In this document: positions 1 through 5,994 of the stretch, piece by piece
Numbering within the stretch: the stretch's first letter is position 1
Layout of the letters: each line of letters starts with the position of its first letter
Assembly (NCBI GenBank): GCA_031547595.1
Contig: JAVBRU010000114.1
Location: forward strand, 1 to 6,841
Origin: JAVBRU01 sp031547595
GTDB taxonomy: Bacteria; Bacillota; Clostridia; Christensenellales; Aristaeellaceae
Length of the DNA stretch: 6,841 nucleotides
Direction of reading: 5' to 3'
Made by a program: the position numbers and the translations under genes
The notes under the pieces: generated by a model
Seen by the model: the letters and a program-made list of their open reading frames with translations, nothing else
Databases searched by the model: none
Told to the model about the DNA's origin: nothing

Positions 1-193
1 TCACCTTGGCAATGCCGTTTCTCGCATCAGCCCATTCTGCTGCTTTCGAGATGACCACTGTTTCGCGGGGTGGTTCCACTTCGCCCGCCAGGGAAACCGG
101 TGCCGATAACATGCCCAGCGCAAAAACAAGTGTCAGCATAGCACACAGTATGCTTTTCGCCCAGTTAATCGCCGTGCGCCTTCTTTTGTCCAT
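1..193 (-). CDS. Exported protein, N-terminal fragment (possibly VWA/Cna-type surface protein)
   Basis: Partial gene running off the left edge; 64 codons are visible. The ATG at 193-191 follows a strong Shine-Dalgarno site (GGGGGAG, 206-200) at a spacing of 6 bases, which fixes the start. The protein opens with a classic signal peptide: a basic n-region (MDKRRRTAINWAK), a hydrophobic core at about residues 14-31 (SILCAMLTLVFALGMLSA), and a small-residue stretch ending VSLA near residue 36, where cleavage is plausible. The mature start is acidic and proline-rich (GEVEPPRE), followed by VVISKAAEWADARNGIAKV. That last stretch resembles, from memory, the strand that precedes the VWA domain in secreted Firmicutes adhesin-like proteins (K-x-A-x-W-x-D-x-x-x-G-x-A-x-V). 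The domain itself is outside the window, so the family is an inference. A terminator-like hairpin separates this gene from the flippase gene, so it may be a separate transcription unit, although no clear promoter is seen in the 60-base gap. Confidence 0.8.
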   Translation of the reverse strand, partial: MDKRRRTAINWAKSILCAMLTLVFALGMLSAPVSLAGEVEPPRETVVISKAAEWADARNGIAKV

Positions 194-199
194 ATTCTT

Positions 200-206
200 C
201 TCCCCC
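200..206 (-). promoter_or_regulatory. Ribosome binding site of the exported-protein gene
   Basis: The minus strand reads GGGGGAG, then six bases, then ATG. It is a strong match to the anti-Shine-Dalgarno sequence and supports the start of the signal-peptide gene even though only its first 64 codons are visible. Confidence 0.75.
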
Positions 207-220
207 AACTTCATATTCAG

Positions 221-249
221 AAAAAATGCTTTGCCGTGAAACAACGCAT
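221..249 (-). terminator. Putative intrinsic terminator after the flippase gene
   Basis: Read on the minus strand, starting four bases after the flippase stop codon: ATGC, G, TTG, an eight-base loop region, CAA, A, GCAT, then a continuous T run (TTTTTT including the last stem base). The stem is 4 bp, a G/A mismatch, then 3 bp (4 bp with a wobble pair). It is short and not GC-rich, so it may be weak and leaky. Its position between the end of the polysaccharide genes and the Shine-Dalgarno site of the next gene fits a terminator or attenuator. Confidence 0.45.
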
Positions 250-253
250 GTTT

Positions 254-1666
254 TCACCTGTTCCAATGCAGCTTGCTGCGCAGCATTTTGAGCGCATAGC
301 GCAGCATTTGCCTGTTCATCACTGCCGACACCAGCACCACCGCCAGCGCCACCACGATTTGCAAAAAGACGACACCACTGTAATAAGCGATCAGTGTCAT
401 GAGCAGCAGCAGGCTGAGCACGATGTAATCGACTGCGTTGCTGCGTAGGCGAAAACTCTTTTTCAGATCCAGATGCCGGTACAGCACCATCACCCCAAAG
501 GCGGTAATCGTAGAAACCGCTGCGGCATACAAGCCGATCCACTTGACCAGTGCCAGATGCACCACAATATTGATGACGCTGGCCAGAAGCGACGTTTTGG
601 CAATCTCTTTTGTTCTCTTCAGCGCCACATAGATAACGCCGTATTGCGCCGAAAGCACATGAAGGATTGCGCCCAGCAGCAGCAGCGGCACAATGCCGTA
701 TGCCTCGTGAAAGCTCTCGTTAACCAACAGCGGAAAAAGAAAGGGCATCAGCGCCATTAGCCCTATGCCGATGCAGGCAAACAATTTGAAAGTTGCCCCC
801 GTGATGTTGGAGAAAAACTCTTCTTTATCGGAATCATCCTTGTACATGGCGGCAATCTCGATCCAGGCAACATTAAAAATGTAATACACCGTCATGAATG
901 CGCCGGAAAACTTGTGCCCTACCGACAGCAGCCCATTGTAGGACGCACCCAGGAATAAAAGCACCACCGTCCTGTCCGACGCATCCGTTATCCACCAGCT
1001 GAGTGCATTGGGGATCAAGGGAACAGAATATTGCAGCATTGGCATCAGGCTGCTGCGGCGAAAGGCGCGGATAGACATATAGCGATACAGCCGCAACCGC
1101 AAAAAAATAAATGCCGCTGCCAGCAGCTGCGCCACAGACGAGGATAGCAGCATGCCCGGCAGCCCCCAGCCAAACACGAGCAACGACAATAGGTTGCCGA
1201 TGATTTGGAATGCACCCGCAATAAAGCTGCCCGCCGCATACGTCGTTTCACTACCCAGCCCCCTGGCTGCATTCAGCATCATATTGAGGCAAACTGCCGA
1301 TACAATGCCAAGCAGCAGGTACCATTTGTAATCGCTTGCAAGTAACGGCTGCAATACGAGGAACACCGCCACGCACACCACAATCTGCCCCAGCATAAAG
1401 AAAAACGCTGCAGACACAATGCGCTTCTTTCCGGCCTCGTCATTCCTTGCATCCACCAGCCAGCGAAACAGCGCCTGATCAATCTGGAAGATGACCATCG
1501 GCAGCGCAAGGGTGGTGTATGTAGCAATCAGATCGATCACCCCATACTCCTGGCTGGTGAGCAGCCCGGTATACAGTGGCATCAAAAAGAAACCCGTAAA
1601 CTGTGTCAACAACTTGCTTAGCGCAATCACTGCCGTTTTTTTTGCCAGTTGCTGTTGCCGGTTCAT
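254..1666 (-). CDS. wzx: Wzx-type oligosaccharide flippase
   Basis: A 470-residue, very hydrophobic protein with about 12 to 14 predicted membrane segments, the usual size and form for polysaccharide flippases of the MVF/MOP superfamily. The N-terminus is characteristic of the family: a short basic, amphipathic start (MNRQQQLAKKTAVIAL), then a first segment with the LTQFTGFFLMPLYTGLLT pattern and the SQEYGVIDLIATY motif (about residues 38-50). It would translocate undecaprenyl-linked repeat units from the inner to the outer face of the cytoplasmic membrane, supplying substrate to the Wzy-like polymerase encoded upstream in the same block. The ATG at 1666-1664 has a good Shine-Dalgarno site (GGAG, 1677-1674, spacing 7). 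The gene begins 27 bases after the pyruvyl transferase stop codon. No frameshift or gap is seen. Wzx sequences diverge quickly, so the transported glycan cannot be inferred. Confidence 0.93.
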   Translation of the reverse strand: MNRQQQLAKKTAVIALSKLLTQFTGFFLMPLYTGLLTSQEYGVIDLIATYTTLALPMVIFQIDQALFRWLVDARNDEAGKKRIVSAAFFFMLGQIVVCVAVFLVLQPLLASDYKWYLLLGIVSAVCLNMMLNAARGLGSETTYAAGSFIAGAFQIIGNLLSLLVFGWGLPGMLLSSSVAQLLAAAFIFLRLRLYRYMSIRAFRRSSLMPMLQYSVPLIPNALSWWITDASDRTVVLLFLGASYNGLLSVGHKFSGAFMTVYYIFNVAWIEIAAMYKDDSDKEEFFSNITGATFKLFACIGIGLMALMPFLFPLLVNESFHEAYGIVPLLLLGAILHVLSAQYGVIYVALKRTKEIAKTSLLASVINIVVHLALVKWIGLYAAAVSTITAFGVMVLYRHLDLKKSFRLRSNAVDYIVLSLLLLMTLIAYYSGVVFLQIVVALAVVLVSAVMNRQMLRYALKMLRSKLHWNR

Positions 1667-1693
1667 ATCTTATCTCCAACATTCATGGTTGTT

Positions 1694-2677
1694 TTATGTA
1701 TCATAAAAACCAAATTGCTCTTTCCATTGCCGGATTCCGGCCGTATTGATTTGTACATCTGTATCAAAGGCAGAATGTATCTTCTGCAGAAGCTGTCCGA
1801 TATCTTCTCTCTCCAGCAGGGGCAGGCAACAATTTTCATTGATGTTGCGCATGCGCTCGTCCACTGTCAGGATAATGCTTCTGCATTTGTGCCGTAGGGC
1901 ATAAATGCCCCCGTGCAGGCGCGTGCCGATGTAGTCAATTTGCGTATCCAGCAGCGCCGCAAAATCCTCTATTGTGGGGTTTACCGTACGAATGCCTTCT
2001 ATGTGCTCCAATGATTTGAAGTACGCATAATCGCCGGGCCCCTGTGGCCAGAAAAACACATTTGAGTACGCCCTTTTGAGGGTATCAATCAGCACCTGAT
2101 CCAGCACCGGGTTCATCTCATAATCCGTCAATGTAAAAACAACGCTGTCTGCCTTTGTCCGGGGGATCGCCTGGCAATGCTCCGGCGTTAAGCCCCACAT
2201 CACTGCGCAGCCGGTATTGATTGCCCGAAGCCCCAGGTTTTCGAAGAATACCTTCGTGCGCTCGTCCCGCACAGAATGGATATACTGCTTGCTGAAAATG
2301 CGCTGATAAATGGACTGGGTGTACCGGTTGACCTCGGTAAACGTTCGCTCCAGCCCGCAGCCAATGGTGATGCAGCCCTCATACTGCGGCACATCAAAGG
2401 TATTGATATTCCAAATGGGGTTCAGCGTCCGTAATGATTTTTTGATGATATTGGTGCCGCCAATAAACTTATAATCCGCACGGGCGATGTTTTTTGTGAC
2501 CAGCCCCTGCCCGCCGCGCGTGTTGTACAGATGTCGAAGCGGCAGATGCGTGGGATAGCGCAGCAGGTACTTCCCCGCAAAAATGTGCTTCATCTCGCTA
2601 AAAATCGACTCCATAATAATATAATCGCCCAGGTTATCACTGCCCTGCGATGTGTCAAACATAACAATCGTATCCAC
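1694..2677 (-). CDS. Polysaccharide pyruvyl transferase family protein
   Basis: A 327-residue cytoplasmic protein of the polysaccharide pyruvyl transferase family (Pfam PF04230 type; CsaB, EpsO and WcaK are relatives). Members typically transfer pyruvate from phosphoenolpyruvate to a sugar as a ketal, giving the polymer negative charge; some family members do other chemistry. Visible hallmarks in order: NLGD at 15-18, GGTN at 73-76, SVRDERT at 135-141, NTGCAVMW at 154-161, and the C-terminal signature DYIGTRLHGGIYAL at 248-261, which holds the conserved R, H and GG. The start is GTG (2677-2675), chosen because AAGGGGAG (2690-2683) sits 5 bases upstream; the next in-frame ATG, codon 6, would be too far from it. 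The gene follows the GT8 stop codon by 15 bases, so translation is probably coupled. The acceptor sugar cannot be read from the sequence. Confidence 0.9.
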   Translation of the reverse strand: MDTIVMFDTSQGSDNLGDYIIMESIFSEMKHIFAGKYLLRYPTHLPLRHLYNTRGGQGLVTKNIARADYKFIGGTNIIKKSLRTLNPIWNINTFDVPQYEGCITIGCGLERTFTEVNRYTQSIYQRIFSKQYIHSVRDERTKVFFENLGLRAINTGCAVMWGLTPEHCQAIPRTKADSVVFTLTDYEMNPVLDQVLIDTLKRAYSNVFFWPQGPGDYAYFKSLEHIEGIRTVNPTIEDFAALLDTQIDYIGTRLHGGIYALRHKCRSIILTVDERMRNINENCCLPLLEREDIGQLLQKIHSAFDTDVQINTAGIRQWKEQFGFYDT

Positions 2678-2682
2678 TTGGT

Positions 2683-2690
2683 CTCCCCTT
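2683..2690 (-). promoter_or_regulatory. Ribosome binding site that fixes the GTG start of the pyruvyl transferase
   Basis: The minus strand reads AAGGGGAG, ACCAA, GTG. This is the strongest Shine-Dalgarno match within the operon. It supports the GTG at 2677 over the ATG at 2662, and it lies directly after the GT8 stop codon (2695-2693). Confidence 0.75.
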
Positions 2691-2692
2691 TT

Positions 2693-3619
2693 TCACTTTG
2701 AATATGCGCGCACATGGATGGCGCGCATATGCTTTTTTTTCATTCTCGCTGCGATCGTATACAAAAGCTTGGCCGCCTTTTCCAGCCGGCGCCCGTCCAC
2801 CTTGGCTGCCTTCCTGTCATATCCGGCCAGTGCCGCATATTCCCAGAATATTCCTTGCAAAAACCCCACATAATCTTCATTCCACGGTTTTTTTCTTTCA
2901 ACATAATGGATGATGTACGCTTGCCGGGCTGCTTTTCTGCTTTGGCGGCAAGTGGCGATCGCCGTAACAAAGCAGTTATAGCGGGTATCCGTAATGATCT
3001 TTACGTTCTGCCGGAAGAAGCCGTTCAAAATATCCTGGTCGTGATACATCAGTTTATCTCGCTTTTTCTCTATGTAGCAAACGATTTGCTCCTGCAGCCC
3101 CGGTATTGCCCTCATTGCTTCCATGTCTAGCAGCAGCACCCCCGCGTTAAAATAAGGCTCTGCCAAGGCCATCTCCAAATTAGCATATAACGTTTCGTCG
3201 TTATGGGATGCCCAAAAATCCTCGCAGGCCACAATCAGGGCGTTGTCAAAGGGCTGGAAATAGAAGTCGCGCATGCTTTTGTTCACAATGATATCCACAT
3301 CGATATACAAAGCGCGCTTCACGTGCTCTGGCAGGTACAGGTATGCAAACACCCGCAAGTACGATTCATGCGAGATGTGGCCGGATACCGGCAGGTCTTT
3401 CAAAATGGCATGGGTCATATTGATGAACTGTACCTTGCAAATGTCCGAAACATTCACAACAAACATAGCCCTCACTTTATCGGACAGCCCCAAATGCAGT
3501 ACCCAGACGTGCACGATATCACCACTTGATAGATTCTCATAAAAAGACCTCAGCATCACCTCTGCAGGCATTCTGTACTTCTCATTAAAGCTGATGACCA
3601 AATCGTATGTATCTGCCAT
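2693..3619 (-). CDS. Glycosyltransferase family 8 protein
   Basis: A 308-residue soluble or peripheral GT-A fold enzyme of family GT8, which are retaining transferases that usually use UDP-glucose or UDP-galactose (LgtC/WaaJ type). Motifs in order: N-terminal LVISFNEKY strand; the metal-binding DxD in ALYIDVDIIVNK (D107, D109); YFNAGVLLLD at 156-165; YHDQDILN at 192-199; and HYVERKKPW at 238-246, the nucleotide-phosphate-binding HxxGxxKPW region, here with Glu in place of the usual Gly. The C-terminal 40 residues are strongly basic (ARMKKKHMRA) and may bind the membrane. An in-frame TAA just upstream leaves the ATG at 3619-3617 as the first start; AAGGGGG lies 10 bases before it. It starts 22 bases after the GT2 gene. 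A likely job is adding one sugar of the repeat unit; linkage and donor are unknown. Confidence 0.93.
   Translation of the reverse strand: MADTYDLVISFNEKYRMPAEVMLRSFYENLSSGDIVHVWVLHLGLSDKVRAMFVVNVSDICKVQFINMTHAILKDLPVSGHISHESYLRVFAYLYLPEHVKRALYIDVDIIVNKSMRDFYFQPFDNALIVACEDFWASHNDETLYANLEMALAEPYFNAGVLLLDMEAMRAIPGLQEQIVCYIEKKRDKLMYHDQDILNGFFRQNVKIITDTRYNCFVTAIATCRQSRKAARQAYIIHYVERKKPWNEDYVGFLQGIFWEYAALAGYDRKAAKVDGRRLEKAAKLLYTIAARMKKKHMRAIHVRAYSK
2702..2740 (+). terminator. Perfect hairpin with T8 tract, terminator-like on the plus strand
   Basis: On the plus strand, ATATGCGCGC (2702-2711) and GCGCGCATAT (2721-2730) are perfect reverse complements around a 9-base loop. They are followed two bases later by eight T residues (2733-2740). 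This is intrinsic-terminator geometry for transcription running left to right, opposite to every gene in the window. It lies inside the last codons of the GT8 gene. In the sense mRNA the same hairpin forms just before the GT8 stop codon but has no U tract after it. The structure is seen directly; termination activity is inferred. Confidence 0.5.
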
Positions 3620-3641
3620 TTTTCTCGCGCCCCCTTAGGAA

Positions 3642-4676
3642 TCATCGTGCAATATGCCGTCTGAAGTTGAAAAACCGGATCGACTGAAAAAGCACCACCA
3701 CTTCGCCCCTATGCCGTTTGAACAAGCATATCTGGTTGTATCTTCTTGGCACTACCTGGCCCTTATGGCCCGCAGCAAGGGTCAGGGACTGATGGATCTG
3801 CGGATCATGTGTCTTCTCCCGCACAAATTGAAACCGTTCCCGCAAAGAATAGGGCGAGCCGCGTCTGCAAATGTTTTTGATATCCCCAACCAGCGTTGTT
3901 GCCCGGCGCATTTCAACATGCAGCATCGTTTCCGGGTCAAATTGATACTGATGCGCCCAGGCGAGGATCATAGCATCAACCTTTTTCAGCATCGAATCAT
4001 GATTTTTCATATACCTTTTCTTGAAATCCGACCGCAAAAAATAGTTATAATGGCAAGCCTGGCATAGGATGCAGCCCTCCACGCTAAGCAAGTACCGCAT
4101 CACAAACAGAAGGTCTTCGCACATGGCAATCGTCTCTTCAAACCGGATGCCGTTTTCTATGATGTGCGCCCGGACAAACACACAGCGCCAACAGCTGCCA
4201 TAAAGCTGGCCATGCCAGCAGCTCATCAGCGCATGGATCAGCTGCCTGGAAGACGCGGTTTCGCCTGTGAACCTCGCCAAATCACGCACGCTCTCAGCAC
4301 GGCCCCTTGGCGAAATACGCTCGTAATTGCACAGGGCCATTTTTGCATTTTGCTGCTCCAGCCGGGCGATCATATCGCTATACATTTCTGTATGGATGGT
4401 GTCATCAGCGTCCACAAAGGCAACATAATCCCCCGTGGCCACACCCAGTCCCTCATTACGGGCATGGCTCACCCCACGCCGTCCGCCGTTGATCACAACG
4501 ACGCGGTCATCCTCACGCTTCAATTGGCGGCAAACGGCCAGGCTTTGGTCTGATGAGCCATCGTCCACCAGGATCACTTCAAGGTTGCTGTAGGCCTGCC
4601 GCAAAACAGATTCAACCGCATTTCGCAGCAATTTTTCCACATTATAAACAGGGATAATGACACTCAGTTTCTTCAT
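3642..4676 (-). CDS. Glycosyltransferase family 2 protein
   Basis: A 344-residue inverting GT-A glycosyltransferase. Motifs in order: SVIIPVYNVE at 5-14, the start of the nucleotide-binding fold; EVILVDDGSSDQS at 33-45; GVSHARNEGL at 68-77; GDYVAFVDADD at 82-92 with the metal-binding DxD; and CEDLLF at 186-191, containing the ED pair that usually supplies the catalytic base. The C-terminal 150 residues are less conserved, basic and rich in aromatic residues, as is common for acceptor-side regions. It probably transfers a sugar from an NDP donor to the lipid-linked repeat unit on the cytoplasmic face. The ATG at 4676-4674 overlaps the polymerase stop codon in an ATGA arrangement, which points to translational coupling. 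Only a weak Shine-Dalgarno site (GAGAAGGG, about 8 bases upstream) is present. Donor and linkage cannot be inferred. Confidence 0.93.
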   Translation of the reverse strand: MKKLSVIIPVYNVEKLLRNAVESVLRQAYSNLEVILVDDGSSDQSLAVCRQLKREDDRVVVINGGRRGVSHARNEGLGVATGDYVAFVDADDTIHTEMYSDMIARLEQQNAKMALCNYERISPRGRAESVRDLARFTGETASSRQLIHALMSCWHGQLYGSCWRCVFVRAHIIENGIRFEETIAMCEDLLFVMRYLLSVEGCILCQACHYNYFLRSDFKKRYMKNHDSMLKKVDAMILAWAHQYQFDPETMLHVEMRRATTLVGDIKNICRRGSPYSLRERFQFVREKTHDPQIHQSLTLAAGHKGQVVPRRYNQICLFKRHRGEVVVLFQSIRFFNFRRHIAR

Positions 4677-5962
4677 ATTTCAAGCCCTTCTCCCGTATAC
4701 GGTTGTTGTTCTTGGTTCATTTGCGCGATCAATACACCCAGCCAAATGGCAAACGGCATGGCCATTGGGTGCACAAAGGCGGCCTCTGCTGTGGATGAAA
4801 TCAATAGATATGCAAGGGAAAAGAGCCCTGCCACGCTGTAGTGGCTGCTGTCTTTCGCCAGCAACTGCACTTTCTTAAACAGGATACCAATCATAAAAAG
4901 ATAAGCAATCGCACCGAGGAACCCCGTCTGGCCAATAATCATAGGCCAGAAGTTATCCGAAATAAAGCTGCCGCTCTTGCGGGTAAGGCCATGAATGCCC
5001 GACAACCCATACAGGCTATAGAGCGGTGAGTACGAAACTTGGGACATATAGCTGCCGTAGGACGCAAAGCCTGCCCCCAAGGGAAAATGATCTGCCGCGA
5101 TTGTAAAGCTCTTGCTCAGCATTTGGTACCGCGCCGAATCCTGCTGTATGGCCGAGAAAAAATAGTATTCGATCTGATCTGCGGCAATTAGGCCACAGAT
5201 GCAAACACCCATCAGGATCGTTAAAAGATTGATCCGGCGCTTGCCCTTGATTACATAGAAATACATCAGCCAGAACAAAATGATCCCTGCAATGGCCTTT
5301 GACCGCAGCGAAAGAACGATCAGCCCGCTTAAAAAAAGCATAAGCAAAATTAAAGTTCTGTGTTTGATGGGGGGCTCCACCCCCTTATCCGCCAGGGACA
5401 GCAGCATGACCAGCAGAAAACTGCATATGCAAGCCATCACAGTGGGCTGGGTGAAAAACAGGCGTGTGCCCCGGATGCCATAGCGCACTACCTTTTGAAA
5501 AGTACCAAAGGCATAATCCACACAAAGGAACAAAAACAAAACCGCGATGATGAAGCAAATATGCCTGTAAAAGAACTTTGCCTCGCGCCTCAAATCAATA
5601 TGCGGGAAGACCACAGAAACAGTCGTTATCGCCAGCCAGAATTTGGTGCACATGAATAGGTCTGACACAACCGCCGTCAGGCGCTGGTATCCATATATAA
5701 CCCCGCCGGCCAGCCCACAGAGCAAAAAGGCACCCATTGCAAAATACATGGGATATCGCCTGCGAGAAAACCGGATGATCCGTGTGCGGAAAAACCTGAC
5801 GATCAGCACAGCAATGCCAAGCAAAGCAAACACTTCGTCTGTATAGGATATCAACGAAAGGCCCCATCTGCCCAGCAAATCGGCAAATACCAGCAGGTAT
5901 ATGCTGCACATCAGCCCGCGTGCTTGCAATTTGCTGTGGTACGCCGCTTTTTGGTCAATCAA
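4673..5962 (-). CDS. wzy: O-antigen polymerase/ligase family membrane protein (Wzy-like)
   Basis: A 429-residue protein with about 10 to 12 hydrophobic segments and a large loop near residues 265-335, typical of the Wzy/WaaL superfamily. Family-like motifs: LSLRSKAIAG at 217-226; ARYQML at 277-282; HFPLGAGFASYGS at 292-304, the usual H-x-x-x-G-x-G-x-x-x-Y region before the big loop ends; and SDNFWPMIIGQTGFLGAI at 335-352. Family members use these loops to join or transfer lipid-linked glycans on the outer face of the membrane. With a flippase and two glycosyltransferases in the same block, and probably no LPS in this organism, polymerase is a better call than ligase. The TTG start at 5962-5960 is the first possible start after an in-frame TAG, and GGGAGA (5977-5972) precedes it by 9 bases. 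The next candidate, ATG at codon 18, has no clear binding site. The 3' end overlaps the GT2 start by four bases. Confidence 0.88.
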   Translation of the reverse strand: MIDQKAAYHSKLQARGLMCSIYLLVFADLLGRWGLSLISYTDEVFALLGIAVLIVRFFRTRIIRFSRRRYPMYFAMGAFLLCGLAGGVIYGYQRLTAVVSDLFMCTKFWLAITTVSVVFPHIDLRREAKFFYRHICFIIAVLFLFLCVDYAFGTFQKVVRYGIRGTRLFFTQPTVMACICSFLLVMLLSLADKGVEPPIKHRTLILLMLFLSGLIVLSLRSKAIAGIILFWLMYFYVIKGKRRINLLTILMGVCICGLIAADQIEYYFFSAIQQDSARYQMLSKSFTIAADHFPLGAGFASYGSYMSQVSYSPLYSLYGLSGIHGLTRKSGSFISDNFWPMIIGQTGFLGAIAYLFMIGILFKKVQLLAKDSSHYSVAGLFSLAYLLISSTAEAAFVHPMAMPFAIWLGVLIAQMNQEQQPYTGEGLEI

Positions 5963-5994
5963 TGCACGCTATCTCCCTGCTGTTTATCTGCCAT
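5959..5994 (-). other. Eleven-codon micro-ORF bridging radical SAM and polymerase genes
   Basis: Starting at the ATG inside TGATG (5996-5992), where TGA is the radical SAM stop codon, the frame reads MADKQQGDSVH and then TGA at 5961-5959. That stop overlaps the TTG start of the polymerase gene (TTGA, 5962-5959). The polymerase Shine-Dalgarno site lies inside it. It could be a translated coupling peptide, the original N-terminus of the polymerase displaced by a one-base shift, or chance. No Shine-Dalgarno site of its own is visible, so any translation would depend on re-initiation. Confidence 0.3.
5972..5977 (-). promoter_or_regulatory. Ribosome binding site supporting the TTG start of the polymerase
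   Basis: The minus strand has GGGAGA nine bases before TTG (5962-5960). The spacing is slightly long but usable. An in-frame TAG between this site and the TTG rules out any earlier start in the polymerase frame. Confidence 0.55.

Noticed and set aside
194..253. Possible sigma-70-type promoter for the exported-protein gene (TTGTTT with TATGAA downstream).
   Set aside because: The spacing between the two elements is about 23 bases instead of 16-18, and the -10 match is poor.
1663..1686. Seven-codon frame (MNVGDKI) whose stop overlaps the flippase start in ATGA, similar to the micro-ORF before the polymerase.
   Set aside because: No Shine-Dalgarno site precedes it and it does not touch the previous stop codon, so chance is the simpler explanation; the flippase has its own good binding site.
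1667..1693. Small inverted repeat (CAAC ... GTTG) next to the flippase binding site.
   Set aside because: The stem is only 4 bp with a 7-base loop, too weak to support a regulatory claim.
2714..4553. Plus-strand open frames of about 130-138 codons (2714-3130, 3654-4067, 4164-4553).
   Set aside because: They lie wholly opposite strong GT8 and GT2 coding sequence, show no recognisable motifs and have Cys/His/Pro-rich, low-quality composition. They are shadows of the minus-strand genes.
4673..5962. Alternative call of WaaL-type O-antigen ligase for the polytopic protein.
   Set aside because: Polymerase and ligase share the fold and motifs, but the flippase-transferase context and the likely Gram-positive host favour a polymerase. 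This is not proven by sequence alone.
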